Both the position numbers and the translations under genes were made by a program. A stretch of 64,000 nucleotides of DNA from Paracoccus salsus (GTDB lineage Bacteria; Pseudomonadota; Alphaproteobacteria; Rhodobacterales; Rhodobacteraceae), in NCBI RefSeq assembly GCF_021556615.1, contig NZ_JAKGGD010000005.1, forward strand, positions 1 through 64,000, written 5' to 3'. The notes under the pieces are model-generated. The model saw only the letters and a program-made list of their open reading frames with translations, had not been told where the DNA came from and did not search any database. Every line of letters begins with the position of its first letter. Position 1 is the first letter of the stretch. Positions 27,844 to 37,006 of this stretch are shown piece by piece.

Positions 27844-28334
27844 TCCGGCAGACTGGCGGCCGCCGCCAGCAGGCGCGTGACCACCTGGTCGGCCAGCATC
27901 CGGGCCAGTCGCTCGCGCGCATCACCCTCGGCCGCAAGCGTGGCGATGGTCGTGCCGGTGGTGGAATACGAGGTGAAGCTGCTGACCCGACCCTCGGCCA
28001 GCTTACGGCCTGCGGCGTCGGTCAGCGCAAAATCCGCGGTGCCGTTCAGCGAATAGCGGGTCGTGACCTCGTCCGGCGTGATCGCCTGCGGCACCACGCC
28101 CACGCTGAGACGGTAATCCAGGTCATAGATCGCATCGCCATCCGGTCCCAGCCGTTCGGCCAGGCGCTGGTTGAAGCCGAAATCCTGATAGGTCTGCGGA
28201 TCGCGGGGTCGGACCTTGCCGAACAGCCGCGTGCCGGCCCCTTGCGGCCCATAGACAGGCGTCAGCCCGCAGCCGGTCAGCGCCAGCAGCCCACAAAGGG
28301 CCGCGCGGCGGGTCAGGCGATCAGGCGACGACAT
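27840..28334 (-). CDS. lptE: LptE, LPS-assembly lipoprotein
   Basis: A 164-residue outer-membrane lipoprotein that plugs the LptD barrel for lipopolysaccharide export. The signal peptide ends in the lipobox LTGC (Cys22), followed by the typical [10 protein letters not shown]. The remaining sequence is weakly conserved, as is normal for alphaproteobacterial LptE; position between leuS and holA supports the call. Its start overlaps the leuS 3' end by 14 bases. Confidence 0.9.
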   Translation of the reverse strand: MSSPDRLTRRAALCGLLALTGCGLTPVYGPQGAGTRLFGKVRPRDPQTYQDFGFNQRLAERLGPDGDAIYDLDYRLSVGVVPQAITPDEVTTRYSLNGTADFALTDAAGRKLAEGRVSSFTSYSTTGTTIATLAAEGDARERLARMLADQVVTRLLAAAASLPE

Positions 28335-30861
28335 TCACGATCCGGCCCGGCACGACGATCAGCTTCTTGGGCGCAGCGCCTTCAAGGAATCGCTGCACGG
28401 TTTCGTCGGCCATCACCAGCGCCTCGATCTGGTCCTTGGGCATGTCCCTGGCCACGCTGATCTCGGCCCGGCGCTTGCCGTTGATCTGGATCGGCAAGAT
28501 GACGGTATCATCGACCAGCATCGCCGGATCGGCCCTGGGCCAGCCGGCATCGACGATCATGCCCTCGCCGCCGGCCATCGCCCAGACGTCCTCGGCCAGG
28601 TGCGGCACCATTGGCGCCATCAACTGCGCCATGATCCGCAACACCGCGCGCCGTGCCACGCCGCCAGCCTTCGATTTGCCGATGGCATTGGCCAGTTCGT
28701 AAATCCTGGCGACGGCCTTGTTGAACGCGAAGCCCTCGATGGACTTCGTGACCTCGGCAATGGCGCGATGGGCGCTTCGGGTCAGGTCGGGGTCGTCGCC
28801 GCCATCGGTGGGCGCCTCCTCGGCCAGCCGGAACACGCGGGACAGGAACTTGTGCGCGGCCTCGGCCCCGGCGGCGGTCCATTCGACATCGCGTTCGGGC
28901 GGGCTGTCGGACAGCATGAACCAGCGCGCGGTATCGGCGCCGAAGCTGGCGACAATATTGACCGGATCGACGACGTTCTTTTTCGACTTCGACATCTTCG
29001 CCGAGGGGATGACCTCGACCGGGGTTCCATCCGCAAGCCCTCCGTCGGTCACGTCCTCGGGCAGGTGATAGACCGGACGGCCACGCTGATCGCGGGTCAG
29101 GTAGATCTCGTGCGTCACCATCCCCTGCGTGAACAGCGCGTCGAACGGCTCTTTCGCACTGTCCGGCAGATGGCCGGTCTTGACCATCGCGCGGGCGAAG
29201 AAGCGCGAATACAGCAGATGCAGGATCGCGTGTTCGATGCCGCCGATATACTGGTCGACGTTCATCCAGTAATCGGCGTCGGCGCGGTTCGTCGGCGTGT
29301 CGGCATGCGGGCTGGTGAACCGGGCATAATACCAGGACGAATCGACGAATGTGTCCATCGTGTCGGTTTCCCGCAGCGCCGCGGCACCGCATGTCGGGCA
29401 GCTGGTCCGTCGCCAGGACGGGTGCCGGTCCAGCGGATTTCCGGGCTGGTCGAAGCTGACATCCTTCGGCAAAAGCACCGGCAGGTTGGCCTTGGCCTCG
29501 GGAACGGTGCCGCAGGCGTCGCAATGCACGACCGGAATCGGGCAGCCCCAATAGCGCTGGCGCGAGATGCCCCAGTCGCGCAGGCGGAACCTGGTCACGC
29601 CCTTGCCATAGCCATGCGCCTCTGCGTGGGCGATGGCGGCATCGACCGCCGATTCGCCAGTCTGGTCGGCCTCTCCGGCAAATCCGCGCACATAGGTCAC
29701 GGTTTCGGACTTCATCGGCACATAAGGGCCTTTGGCGGCCAGCGCGTCGGCCTGTTCGCGCGTCATGCCCGCCTCGCCGAACGTCGCACGGATCGGCAAG
29801 CCGTATTTGGTGGCGAATTCATGGTCGCGTTCGTCATGGGCGGGGCTGCCGAAGATCGCGCCGGTGCCGTAATCCATCAGCACGAAATTCGCGATCCAGA
29901 TCGGCAGGTGCAAATCGGCATCAAGCGGATGACGGACCTTGAAGCCGGTGTCCAAGCCCAGCTTCGGCGCGGTCTCGATCGCCTCTTCGGTCGTGCCGAC
30001 GCGGCGGCATTCCTCGACGAAGGCGGCGACACCGGGATCGGCGGCGGACAGCGCGCGGACCAGCGGATGATCGGGCGACAGCGCCAGAAAGCTGGCTCCC
30101 ATCAGCGTGTCGGGACGCGTCGTATAGACCTCGATCTCGGCGAAATCCTCGGGCGCGAAGACGGTTTCGAAGCGAAGTTGCAGGCCGCGCGACTTGCCGA
30201 TCCAGTTCGCCTGCATCAGCCGCACCTTGTCGGGCCAGCCCGACAGCCCGTCCAGCGCCGACAACAACTCGTCAGAATAATCCGAGATGCGGAAGAACCA
30301 CTGGGTCAACTCCTTGCGCTCGACCGCCGCGCCGGAACGCCAGCCCTTGCCGTCGATGACCTGTTCATTGGCCAGAACGGTCATGTCGACCGGGTCCCAG
30401 TTGACCTGCGCCGATTTGCGGGTGATCAGCCCGGCATCGAGGAAATCCAGGAACAGCGCCTGCTGCTGTGCGACATAATCATCGTCGCAGGTGGCGAATT
30501 CGCGGCTCCAGTCGATCGACAGACCCAGGGGCTTCAGCTGTTCGCGCATGGTGGCGATGTTGCCATAGGTCCAGTCACGAGGATGGCCGCCCTGTTCCAT
30601 CGCGGCGTTCTCGGCCGGCATGCCGAACGCGTCCCAGCCCATCGGGTGCAGCACGCTGAACCCCTGGGCGCGCTTGAACCGCGCCACCACGTCGCCCATC
30701 GTGTAGTTGCGGACATGGCCCATATGGATGCGCCCCGAGGGATAGGGGAACATCTCGAGCACGTAGTATTTCGGGCGCGCATCGCGCACGGCCGTGAAGC
30801 TGCCGGCGTCGGCCCAGGCCTTTTGCCAGCGGGCTTCGGCTGTAGAGGGATCATAGGGCAT
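28321..30861 (-). CDS. leuS: LeuS, leucyl-tRNA synthetase
   Basis: A class I synthetase of 846 residues. The HIGH motif is [19 protein letters not shown] (HMGH), the KMSKS loop reads [13 protein letters not shown], and the editing domain (CP1) contains [22 protein letters not shown] zinc-type insertion shows CDACGTVPE and [28 protein letters not shown]. Length and order are normal. It leads the leuS-lptE-holA-flavoprotein unit. The 75 bases upstream (30862-30936) carry no obvious T-box or attenuator. Confidence 0.98.
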   Translation of the reverse strand: MPYDPSTAEARWQKAWADAGSFTAVRDARPKYYVLEMFPYPSGRIHMGHVRNYTMGDVVARFKRAQGFSVLHPMGWDAFGMPAENAAMEQGGHPRDWTYGNIATMREQLKPLGLSIDWSREFATCDDDYVAQQQALFLDFLDAGLITRKSAQVNWDPVDMTVLANEQVIDGKGWRSGAAVERKELTQWFFRISDYSDELLSALDGLSGWPDKVRLMQANWIGKSRGLQLRFETVFAPEDFAEIEVYTTRPDTLMGASFLALSPDHPLVRALSAADPGVAAFVEECRRVGTTEEAIETAPKLGLDTGFKVRHPLDADLHLPIWIANFVLMDYGTGAIFGSPAHDERDHEFATKYGLPIRATFGEAGMTREQADALAAKGPYVPMKSETVTYVRGFAGEADQTGESAVDAAIAHAEAHGYGKGVTRFRLRDWGISRQRYWGCPIPVVHCDACGTVPEAKANLPVLLPKDVSFDQPGNPLDRHPSWRRTSCPTCGAAALRETDTMDTFVDSSWYYARFTSPHADTPTNRADADYWMNVDQYIGGIEHAILHLLYSRFFARAMVKTGHLPDSAKEPFDALFTQGMVTHEIYLTRDQRGRPVYHLPEDVTDGGLADGTPVEVIPSAKMSKSKKNVVDPVNIVASFGADTARWFMLSDSPPERDVEWTAAGAEAAHKFLSRVFRLAEEAPTDGGDDPDLTRSAHRAIAEVTKSIEGFAFNKAVARIYELANAIGKSKAGGVARRAVLRIMAQLMAPMVPHLAEDVWAMAGGEGMIVDAGWPRADPAMLVDDTVILPIQINGKRRAEISVARDMPKDQIEALVMADETVQRFLEGAAPKKLIVVPGRIVNVVA

Positions 30862-30936
30862 GGGCGGACCTCGGGCGTCATTCCTTGCCCGAAGGATCTA
30901 CAGGCCCGGCGGGATCAGGTCCAGCCGTGCAATGGC

Positions 30937-31419
30937 TTACAGGCGGCCGTCCTGGATCCGCAATTGCCGCGCCCGTGTCAGGATCGCGTCCTCGACGGCA
31001 CGAACGGTGCCCGGCGCGATGGCCGAACCGCCGGCGCCCTGCAGCGACAGCTTGAGGCTGCGCGCGTCCAGCGCCGGATCGCTGATCTTGATCGTCGCGC
31101 GATAGGACCGGCCGCCGCCCGGCGGGGTGCCATAGCCGGTCACGATGACGCCGGTGAAGGGATCGATCGTCTGAACCGGCAGGAAGTTCAGCACTTCCAG
31201 GCTGGCGTTCCACAGATACTTGTTCACCGCGACATTGACGTTGGGATTCTCGTTGTTGCGAAACAGATCCCAGATCGTCGTCTGCCGCGCGTCGGGCCGC
31301 AATTCGCGATCGATGTCTCCGGCGGCGGTGTCCCGCCCTCCGCCGCGGCCGCCACAGGCGGCCAGCGCGGCGCAAAGCGTCGTTGCGATGATCAGGCGCG
31401 TGGCGCGTGCGGTTTTCAT
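30937..31419 (-). CDS. DUF3576 lipoprotein
   Basis: A 160-residue lipoprotein with signal peptide ending LAACG (Cys22) and the DUF3576 body: TTIWDLFRNNENPNVNVAVNKYLWNASLEVLNFLPVQTIDPFTGVIVTGYG. This domain is almost confined to alphaproteobacteria and is commonly next to leuS and lptE; its role is unknown, perhaps in outer-membrane biogenesis. It is on the same strand as leuS with 75 bases between them. Confidence 0.9.
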   Translation of the reverse strand: MKTARATRLIIATTLCAALAACGGRGGGRDTAAGDIDRELRPDARQTTIWDLFRNNENPNVNVAVNKYLWNASLEVLNFLPVQTIDPFTGVIVTGYGTPPGGGRSYRATIKISDPALDARSLKLSLQGAGGSAIAPGTVRAVEDAILTRARQLRIQDGRL

Positions 31420-31524
31420 GCGGTCCCCCGGTTCTTCGCGTTATCGGCAGCTTTAGCCCGGAACGCCCCGCTGCCACAAGCGCCTTGGCAGGATCCGCGC
31501 GGCAGCCCCCGGCTCTGAGGGTCG

Positions 31525-31606
31525 GCATCACACAGAAATGTGTGGCCCATGTGCATCACAGAATTGCCCAATGATTTTCGCCTTGTGGTGAATCCGTTGC
31601 ATCAAA
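31525..31606 (+). promoter_or_regulatory. Repeated GCATCA motifs and hairpin upstream of the porin gene
   Basis: GCATCACA occurs at 31525-31532 and again at 31553-31560, and GCATCAAA at 31599-31606. Between the first two, CACACA (31529-31534) and TGTGTG (31539-31544) form a small hairpin around GAAA. Such spaced direct repeats suit an OmpR-family regulator, but no regulator is proven. The region 31420-31687 has no gene other than the porin leader. Confidence 0.3.
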
Positions 31607-31687
31607 TGAACGAAAGAGGGAAACAGAATGCATACCCAAAGCGGGGCATCCGTTCTGGGCATCAGAGAGACAAGAGGGAACATCACC

Positions 31688-32635
31688 ATGAAAAAGGCTC
31701 TTATCGCCTCCACCGCGCTGGTTCTGACCGCCGGTGTCGCTGCTGCCGACGTGACCATCTCGGGTTATGGCCGCACCGGCGTGATCTATTACGAAGACGG
31801 CCTGCTGACGGGCGGCAACAACGACAGCCAGATCATCTCGCGCCTGCGGATGAACATCGACGCCGCCACCTCGACCGACCAGGGCGTGGACTTCGGCGCA
31901 CGCTTCCGCATCCAGTGGGACCAGAACAGCGGTTCGCGCGGCGAGCAGGCTGAACTGAACGCCGGCAAGCTGTACATCACCGCCAGCGGCATGACCGTTG
32001 AAATCGGCAACGTCGACACCGCCTTCGACTCGGCTGCGCTGCTGTACGGTTCGGAACTGGGTTCGTTTGATCGCGACCTGGTTCGTCGCGGCTCTTTCTT
32101 CGCCTACAACACCGGCGCTTACAGCGACGAGAACCGTGTTGGCGTTGCCGTGAAATACGCGATCGCCGACGTGAACCTGATGGCGTCCTATGTCGATCCC
32201 GATCAGACCGGTGCCCTGACCGACGACGAAGAGTTCGCCATCTCGGCTTCCTACACCTGGAATGACCGTCTGGAACTGTCGGGCGCTGCCGTGATGGACG
32301 GATCGGGCATTGCAGACAACGACGTGTACTTTGTTGGTGCCCGCTATGCGGTCATGCCGAACGCTCGCGTCGGTCTGAACTTCATCGATGCGGACAACGA
32401 CACCGCAGCGGATGCGGGCCGGACCTTCGCCCTGTATGGCGACTATACCCTGGCCGATGGCATGACCAACATCGAAGCCTATGTCGCCAACAACGACGCG
32501 ACCGGCAATGATACCGACAACGCGTTCGGTATCGGCGTGAACTACGATCTGGGCGGCGCTCGCCTGGGTGCATCGGTTCACCGCGGCTACGACGAGCGTG
32601 TGACCGCCGACATGGGCGTGCGCTTCGACTTCTGA
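31688..32635 (+). CDS. Rhodobacter-type outer-membrane porin
   Basis: A 315-residue porin. The signal peptide MKKALIASTALVLTAGVAAA is followed by ADVTISGYGRTGVIYYED, the first strand of the classic Rhodobacter porin, then alternating amphipathic strands ending in the aromatic C-terminal MGVRFDF needed for Bam insertion. It allows diffusion of small solutes. Codon choice is biased as in highly expressed genes. I take the ATG at 31688; an in-frame ATG at 31628 also has GAGGGAA before it and would add 20 residues in front of the signal peptide. A strong terminator follows. Confidence 0.92.
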   Translation: MKKALIASTALVLTAGVAAADVTISGYGRTGVIYYEDGLLTGGNNDSQIISRLRMNIDAATSTDQGVDFGARFRIQWDQNSGSRGEQAELNAGKLYITASGMTVEIGNVDTAFDSAALLYGSELGSFDRDLVRRGSFFAYNTGAYSDENRVGVAVKYAIADVNLMASYVDPDQTGALTDDEEFAISASYTWNDRLELSGAAVMDGSGIADNDVYFVGARYAVMPNARVGLNFIDADNDTAADAGRTFALYGDYTLADGMTNIEAYVANNDATGNDTDNAFGIGVNYDLGGARLGASVHRGYDERVTADMGVRFDF

Positions 32636-32661
32636 TCCCACGGATCACCGAATTTCGGAAA

Positions 32662-32692
32662 GAGCGGGCCTTGCGCCCGCTCTTTTCTTTTT
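32662..32692 (+). terminator. Rho-independent terminator of the porin gene
   Basis: GAGCGGGC (32662-32669) pairs with GCCCGCTC (32675-32682) around a five-base loop, followed by TTTTCTTTTT. This is the clearest intrinsic terminator in the window. The next gene begins only 14 bases later. Confidence 0.9.
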
Positions 32693-32705
32693 GTCTTCTG
32701 CCGCC

Positions 32706-33359
32706 ATGGGACTGGATGACATCACACGCCGCGTGCACGCGGCAGAAACGGCCGCCGGACGCGAATCCGGCAGCGTGATGCTGATCGCGGTCAGCAAGGT
32801 GCAGCCTGACGACCGGGTCGAGGCCGTGCTGGAGGCCGGTCAGCGGATCTTCGGCGAGAACTACGTGCAGGAGGCGCAGGGCAAATGGCCCGGCTGGCGT
32901 AAGCGCTTCAAGGATGTGTCGGTCCACATGATCGGCCCGCTGCAATCCAACAAGGCCAGGGCCGCAGTCGAACTGTTCGATGCAATCCACACGCTGGACC
33001 GCATCAGCCTTGCCCGCAAGCTGGCGCACCAGATCGGCGAACAGGGCCGCAACCCGCAACTGTTCGTCCAGGTGAACACCGGCGACGAACCGCAGAAGGC
33101 GGGTGTCCTGGTTGATGAACTGCCGGGGTTTCTGGACCAGTGCCGCGAACTGGGGCTGACGCCCGAGGGGCTGATGTGCATCCCGCCGGAGGACGAGAAC
33201 CCGGTGCCGCATTTCCGCATGCTGCGCCGGCTGGCGGACGAGAACGGGCTTGCCCTGCTGTCGATGGGAATGAGCGCCGATTTCGAAAGCGCGATCGCCG
33301 AGGGCGCGACGCATATCCGCGTCGGCTCGGCCATTTTCGGCGAACGGGATTACGGCTGA
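32706..33359 (+). CDS. yggS: YggS-family PLP homeostasis protein
   Basis: A 217-residue single-domain PLP-binding protein (YggS/PLPHP). The PLP lysine is in MLIAVSKVQPDDRV (about Lys37 region), followed by FGENYVQEAQGKW, HMIGPLQSNKAR, LSMGMSADFESAIAEGATHIRVGSAIFG. The family buffers PLP and affects amino-acid metabolism; it has no known enzyme activity. The ATG at 32706 is used because an earlier in-frame TTG lies in the porin terminator. Its stop overlaps the convergent transpeptidase gene by ten bases. Confidence 0.93.
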   Translation: MGLDDITRRVHAAETAAGRESGSVMLIAVSKVQPDDRVEAVLEAGQRIFGENYVQEAQGKWPGWRKRFKDVSVHMIGPLQSNKARAAVELFDAIHTLDRISLARKLAHQIGEQGRNPQLFVQVNTGDEPQKAGVLVDELPGFLDQCRELGLTPEGLMCIPPEDENPVPHFRMLRRLADENGLALLSMGMSADFESAIAEGATHIRVGSAIFGERDYG

Positions 33360-33880
33360 GCCGTCACCTCACCTCCCTGTGCGCGCGCGGGCACGATCAG
33401 GCGCGTGCCGGGACTGGCGCGTTCCGCGATCCAGATCAGATCCGCCCGCGCGAAGGCTATGCAGCCTTCGGTGCCATGGCACGGCCGGCGCCACTGGTGC
33501 AGGAAGATCGCCGAGCCGCGCCCGGGCACCGCATCGGGCCAGTTCCAGTCGGTCGTCAGGATCAGGTCATACAGCGGGTCCGCGCGGCGCAGCCGTTCAT
33601 GGCTGGCCGCCAGCGGGGCGCGGGCATGGTGGTTGTAGTGCGGATGCCCCGGCGCGTCGCACCACAGATCGGCCGGCCCGATCGGTCGCGCCCATGCGGC
33701 CGGCCGGGAGATCCGGTCGGGACGGTACCACAACCCGGTGACGCGGTGGACGCCTGCCGGGGTGGCCTTGTCGCCCTCGCGCTTGGCGGTCGTCACGCCG
33801 GTCTTTCCGATGCTGCATGGAAAGACCCGGCCACGAAAGCGGACGCCCTGCGGGGTCAGGACCAGGTCGGCGGGGCTCAC
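33350..33880 (-). CDS. YkuD-type L,D-transpeptidase
   Basis: A 176-residue L,D-transpeptidase-like (YkuD/ErfK) protein with the catalytic segment HQWRRPCHGTEGCIAFARADL, where Cys of EGC and the preceding HG match the HXnS/HGxxGC-type active site. Such enzymes form 3-3 peptidoglycan cross-links or attach lipoproteins to the wall. No signal peptide is obvious, as in the short DUF-like branch common near ribA. It starts at a GTG (33880-33878) overlapping the ribA stop as GTGA. Confidence 0.8.
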   Translation of the reverse strand: MSPADLVLTPQGVRFRGRVFPCSIGKTGVTTAKREGDKATPAGVHRVTGLWYRPDRISRPAAWARPIGPADLWCDAPGHPHYNHHARAPLAASHERLRRADPLYDLILTTDWNWPDAVPGRGSAIFLHQWRRPCHGTEGCIAFARADLIWIAERASPGTRLIVPARAQGGEVTAQP

Positions 33881-34935
33881 AGCAGATGCCCCGACTTCTC
33901 GGCCTTGACGTCCAGATAGCCGGTGTTGAAGCGGTTGCGCGGCGCAATCAGCGGCACGCGCTCGGGCACCGCGATGCCGTGGCTTTCCAGCATCGCGACC
34001 TTGCGCGGGTTGTTGGTCATCAAACGGGCCGCACTGAAACCCATCCGTTTCAGCAGCGCCGCGCCGATGCGAAAATCGCGTTCGTCGTCCTCGAACCCCA
34101 GGCGGTGATTCGCCTCGACCGTGTCGAAGCCCTGATTCTGCAGGTCGTAGGCGCGCATCTTGTTCGCCAGCCCGATGCCGCGGCCTTCCTGGTTCAGATA
34201 CAGCAGCACGCCCGCCCCGGCCTGCCCCATCGCGCTCAGAGCGGCGTGCAGCTGCGGTCCGCAATCGCATTTCAGGCTACCCAGCACATCTCCGGTAAAG
34301 CAGGCCGAATGCAGCCGCGCCAGCACCGGCGTGTCGCGGGGCGGGTCGCCGATCTCGATGGCGTAATGTTCGGCACCGCCATCGTCGGGCCGGAAGATGT
34401 GCAGCCGCGAGCGTTCCGACGATGTCAGCGGCAGGCGCGCGACCGCGACGGGCGCCATCGCGGCCTCTCCGGCAAGCTGCGCCAGCACCTGTCCCGGCGC
34501 CAGCACCGTCAGGCCGGCGGGCGCATGGGCCTGAACCACCAGCACGGCCGGCAGAAGCTGAGCCGACTTGGCCAGCGCCAGCGCCGCCAGATGCGGGGTC
34601 GCATCCCCCTCTCGGGCGGTGAACAGCGGTCCCTTCATCGGCATCCGCAGGTCGTTCGAGGGATCGGCGATCCCGCGCAGCCATGCCAGATCGGCATCGG
34701 CCGGCACGATCACCCGCGCCAGAGCGTCGTCATAGGCCCGCGCCTTCAGGGTCTCGGCCCGGCGCCCGGTGATCGCCAGAAACGGCCGCCCCAGCGCCAT
34801 GATATCGGCCAGCCGGGCAGGCGACAGGGTTTCCACCGCCGCGGCAAGATGGCCACCGATCATCACCGGCAGGCCCATGCGCAGATCAGCACGGGCGCGC
34901 GAGACGGTTTCGGCAAGGGTCGGGATCAGGCTCAT
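33877..34935 (-). CDS. ribA: RibA, GTP cyclohydrolase II with N-terminal extension
   Basis: The first riboflavin-pathway enzyme, turning GTP into the pyrimidine precursor with formate release. The C-terminal 200 residues contain the zinc site HSACFTGDVLGSLKCDCGPQL, the catalytic NQEGRGIGLANKMRAYDLQ, and MTNNPRKVAML. The N-terminal 150 or so residues (AVETLSPARLADIMALGRPFLAI, AYDDALARVI) look like a degraded DHBP-synthase-like domain, as in other alphaproteobacterial RibA proteins; 352 residues total. AAGGACC precedes the ATG at 34935. It is coupled to the transpeptidase gene. Confidence 0.92.
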   Translation of the reverse strand: MSLIPTLAETVSRARADLRMGLPVMIGGHLAAAVETLSPARLADIMALGRPFLAITGRRAETLKARAYDDALARVIVPADADLAWLRGIADPSNDLRMPMKGPLFTAREGDATPHLAALALAKSAQLLPAVLVVQAHAPAGLTVLAPGQVLAQLAGEAAMAPVAVARLPLTSSERSRLHIFRPDDGGAEHYAIEIGDPPRDTPVLARLHSACFTGDVLGSLKCDCGPQLHAALSAMGQAGAGVLLYLNQEGRGIGLANKMRAYDLQNQGFDTVEANHRLGFEDDERDFRIGAALLKRMGFSAARLMTNNPRKVAMLESHGIAVPERVPLIAPRNRFNTGYLDVKAEKSGHLL

Positions 34936-34960
34936 CAGGTCCTTGGCGGGCACGTAAAGT

Positions 34961-34977
34961 TGAAACAAACTGAAACA
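34961..34977 (+). promoter_or_regulatory. Direct repeat TGAAACA x2 between ribA and a response-regulator gene
   Basis: TGAAACA at 34961-34967 recurs at 34971-34977, a ten-base period, in an AT-rich pocket of the divergent promoter region 34936-35080. OmpR/PhoB-family regulators bind such head-to-tail half-sites spaced by about one helix turn. The adjacent gene encodes such a regulator, so autoregulation is plausible. No stronger promoter boxes could be fixed. Confidence 0.4.
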
Positions 34978-35080
34978 TAGTGGCTTTTCCCGACAACTCC
35001 ATGTGAGAATTTCGACATGTCGCTGGACGGGACGGCGTTGCGCCCCCACTCATTCACGCAATGATGCAACGGAGGCAAGC

Positions 35081-35767
35081 ATGCCCGGACTGAAAAAGAT
35101 CCTGCTGGTCGATGACGAGGAAGACCTGCGCGAGGCGCTGGCCGAACAACTGGTCGCAACCGATGATTTCGATGTGATCGAGGCAGGCAGCGGCGCCGAG
35201 GCCGTCGAGGCCAGCAAGAACGCCATCTTCGACCTGGTCATCCTGGATGTCGGCCTGCCCGACACCGATGGCCGCGAATTGTGCAAGAAACTGCGCAAGC
35301 TGAACGTGAAATGCCCGATCGTGATGCTGACCGGCCACGACACCGACGCCGACACGATCCTGGGCCTCGACGCAGGCGCCAACGACTATGTGACCAAGCC
35401 CTTCAAGTTCCCCGTCCTGCTGGCCCGGCTGCGCTCACAACTGCGCACGCATGAGCAATCCGAGGACGCGATCTTCCAGCTTGGACCCTACACCTTCAAG
35501 CCCGCGATGAAGATGCTGATCGATCAGAAGGACCGCAAGATCCGGCTGACCGAGAAGGAAACCAACATCCTGAAATTCCTGTATCGCGCGCAGGATGGTG
35601 TGGTGCCGCGCGATGTGCTGCTGCACGAGGTGTGGGGCTACAATGCCGGCGTGACGACCCATACGCTGGAAACCCATATCTACCGCCTGCGGCAGAAGAT
35701 CGAGCCCGACCCGTCGAACGCGCGTCTTCTGGTGACCGAATCGGGTGGCTATCGGCTGGTCGCCTGA
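35081..35767 (+). CDS. OmpR/PhoB-family response regulator
   Basis: A 228-residue regulator. The receiver domain has the acidic pair Asp11-Asp12, the phospho-acceptor Asp56 (LVILDVGLPD), Thr84 and Lys106 (VTKPFKF). A winged-helix domain follows, with LTEKETNILKFLYRAQDGVVPRDVLLHEVWGYNAGVTTHTLETHIYRLRQKI. No sensor kinase is adjacent, so it is an orphan here. CGGAGG precedes the ATG at 35081. It is divergent from ribA and followed by a terminator. Targets are unknown. Confidence 0.92.
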   Translation: MPGLKKILLVDDEEDLREALAEQLVATDDFDVIEAGSGAEAVEASKNAIFDLVILDVGLPDTDGRELCKKLRKLNVKCPIVMLTGHDTDADTILGLDAGANDYVTKPFKFPVLLARLRSQLRTHEQSEDAIFQLGPYTFKPAMKMLIDQKDRKIRLTEKETNILKFLYRAQDGVVPRDVLLHEVWGYNAGVTTHTLETHIYRLRQKIEPDPSNARLLVTESGGYRLVA

Positions 35768-35942
35768 TCGGAAAAACTCCGACGCTCGCGAAGACCCGGT
35801 CGTCGGAACGCGTCTTGGGCCATGCCTCCACCCGTCGATTCCGCGTGTGGGACATATTTCGGGAACCTGGCCGAACGCGCCGCGTTATCCCCCCGAAGCC
35901 CGGTGGCCGGCGGATGCGGCCACATGTGACCTCTCTCTGATT

Positions 35943-35976
35943 CCCCGGCGTTTCCCGCGCCGGGGTTTCGCTTTTT
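35943..35976 (+). terminator. Rho-independent terminator of the response-regulator gene
   Basis: CCCCGGCG (35943-35950) pairs with CGCCGGGG (35958-35965) around seven bases, followed by TTTCGCTTTTT. It overlaps the stop end of the convergent hydroquinone-reductase gene. Bases 35768-35942 hold no gene. Confidence 0.85.
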
Positions 35977-36950
35977 CAGCCACGCCCGTGCGGCGCGGTC
36001 CAGTCCTCGTCGGGGCCGATGGGGATGATGCGGTGCGGGTTCACCATGTCGTGGCTGTAGTAGTAGTGGCGAACGAAATGATCCGGGCGGACCGTCGCCG
36101 CGACCCCCGGCCATTGATAAAGCTCGCGCGCCCAGCCCCAGAGATTGGGATAGTCCACGATCCGCCGGCGGTTGCATTTGAAATGCGTGTGATAGACTGC
36201 GTCGAAGCGCGCGACGGTCGTGAACAGGCGCCAGTCGGCTTCGGTGATTTCGCTTCCCGTCAGGTAGCGATGATCGGCCAGCAGTCCCTCGATCCAGTCG
36301 AGGCTGTCGAACAACGGCGCGACCGCCTTGTCATATGCCGCTTGCGATGTCGCGAAGCCGGCCTTGTAGACGCCGTTGTTCACCGTGTCATAGACGCGGT
36401 CGTTCACCACGTCGATGCGATCGTGCAGATGCTCGGGGCGGTAATCATCCTCGTTGCCGGTGATGGCATCGAATGCGTGGTTGAACATGCGAATGATATC
36501 GGCGCTTTCGTTCGACACGATGGTATCGCGCTCGCGGTCCCACAGGACCGGCACGGTCACACGTCCAGAGGCGCGGGGATTGGCGCGCAGGTAGATATCG
36601 CGCATGTAGTCGCTGTCGAAAAGCCGGTCACCGGTCGCGCCGGGAAAGTCGTCGCTGAACTCCCAGCCCTCGTTCAACATGTCGGGATGCACCACCGAGA
36701 CATCGATATGGTCCGCAAGGTCCTTGAGCGCGCGGAAGATCAGCGTGCGATGCGCCCAGGGGCAGGCATAGGAAACATAGAGATGATAGCGCCCGCTTTC
36801 GGCCTTGAAGCCACGCTCGCCCGAGGGTCCGGCGGCGCCGTCCGCCGTTACCCAGTTGCGATAATTCGCGGTGTCGCGGACGAATTCGCCGCCATGCGCG
36901 TCGGTGTCGTACCAATCGTCCTTCCAGATGCCTTCGACCAGTTGGCCCAT
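35976..36950 (-). CDS. yqjG: Glutathionyl-hydroquinone reductase (YqjG/ECM4 type)
   Basis: A 324-residue xi-class GST that removes glutathione from glutathionyl-hydroquinones, recycling quinones. The catalytic motif is YVSYACPWAHRTLIFRALK (the CPWA cysteine), then RVTVPVLWDRERDTIVSNESADIIRMFN and YLTGSEITEADWRLFTTVARFDAVYHTHFKCN. AGGAGGAAG precedes the ATG at 36950. Any reading further upstream is only a shadow of the transporter gene. It follows the MFS gene by 56 bases on the same strand. Confidence 0.92.
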   Translation of the reverse strand: MGQLVEGIWKDDWYDTDAHGGEFVRDTANYRNWVTADGAAGPSGERGFKAESGRYHLYVSYACPWAHRTLIFRALKDLADHIDVSVVHPDMLNEGWEFSDDFPGATGDRLFDSDYMRDIYLRANPRASGRVTVPVLWDRERDTIVSNESADIIRMFNHAFDAITGNEDDYRPEHLHDRIDVVNDRVYDTVNNGVYKAGFATSQAAYDKAVAPLFDSLDWIEGLLADHRYLTGSEITEADWRLFTTVARFDAVYHTHFKCNRRRIVDYPNLWGWARELYQWPGVAATVRPDHFVRHYYYSHDMVNPHRIIPIGPDEDWTAPHGRG

Positions 36951-37006
36951 CGCTTCCTCCTGTTGTTCCAGACATAACGGGCACGGGGCCGCTGTGGTTT
37001 CGTGCC

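Noticed and set aside
28600..31518. 972-codon open frame opposite leuS and the DUF3576 gene
   Set aside because: The minus strand encodes LeuS with intact HMGH and KMSKS motifs; the antisense frame is a shadow.
36970..37000. Hairpin GGCACG/CGTGCC after the MFS gene as terminator
   Set aside because: The loop is long and no T-run follows on the minus strand; the next gene is only 56 bases away on the same strand.
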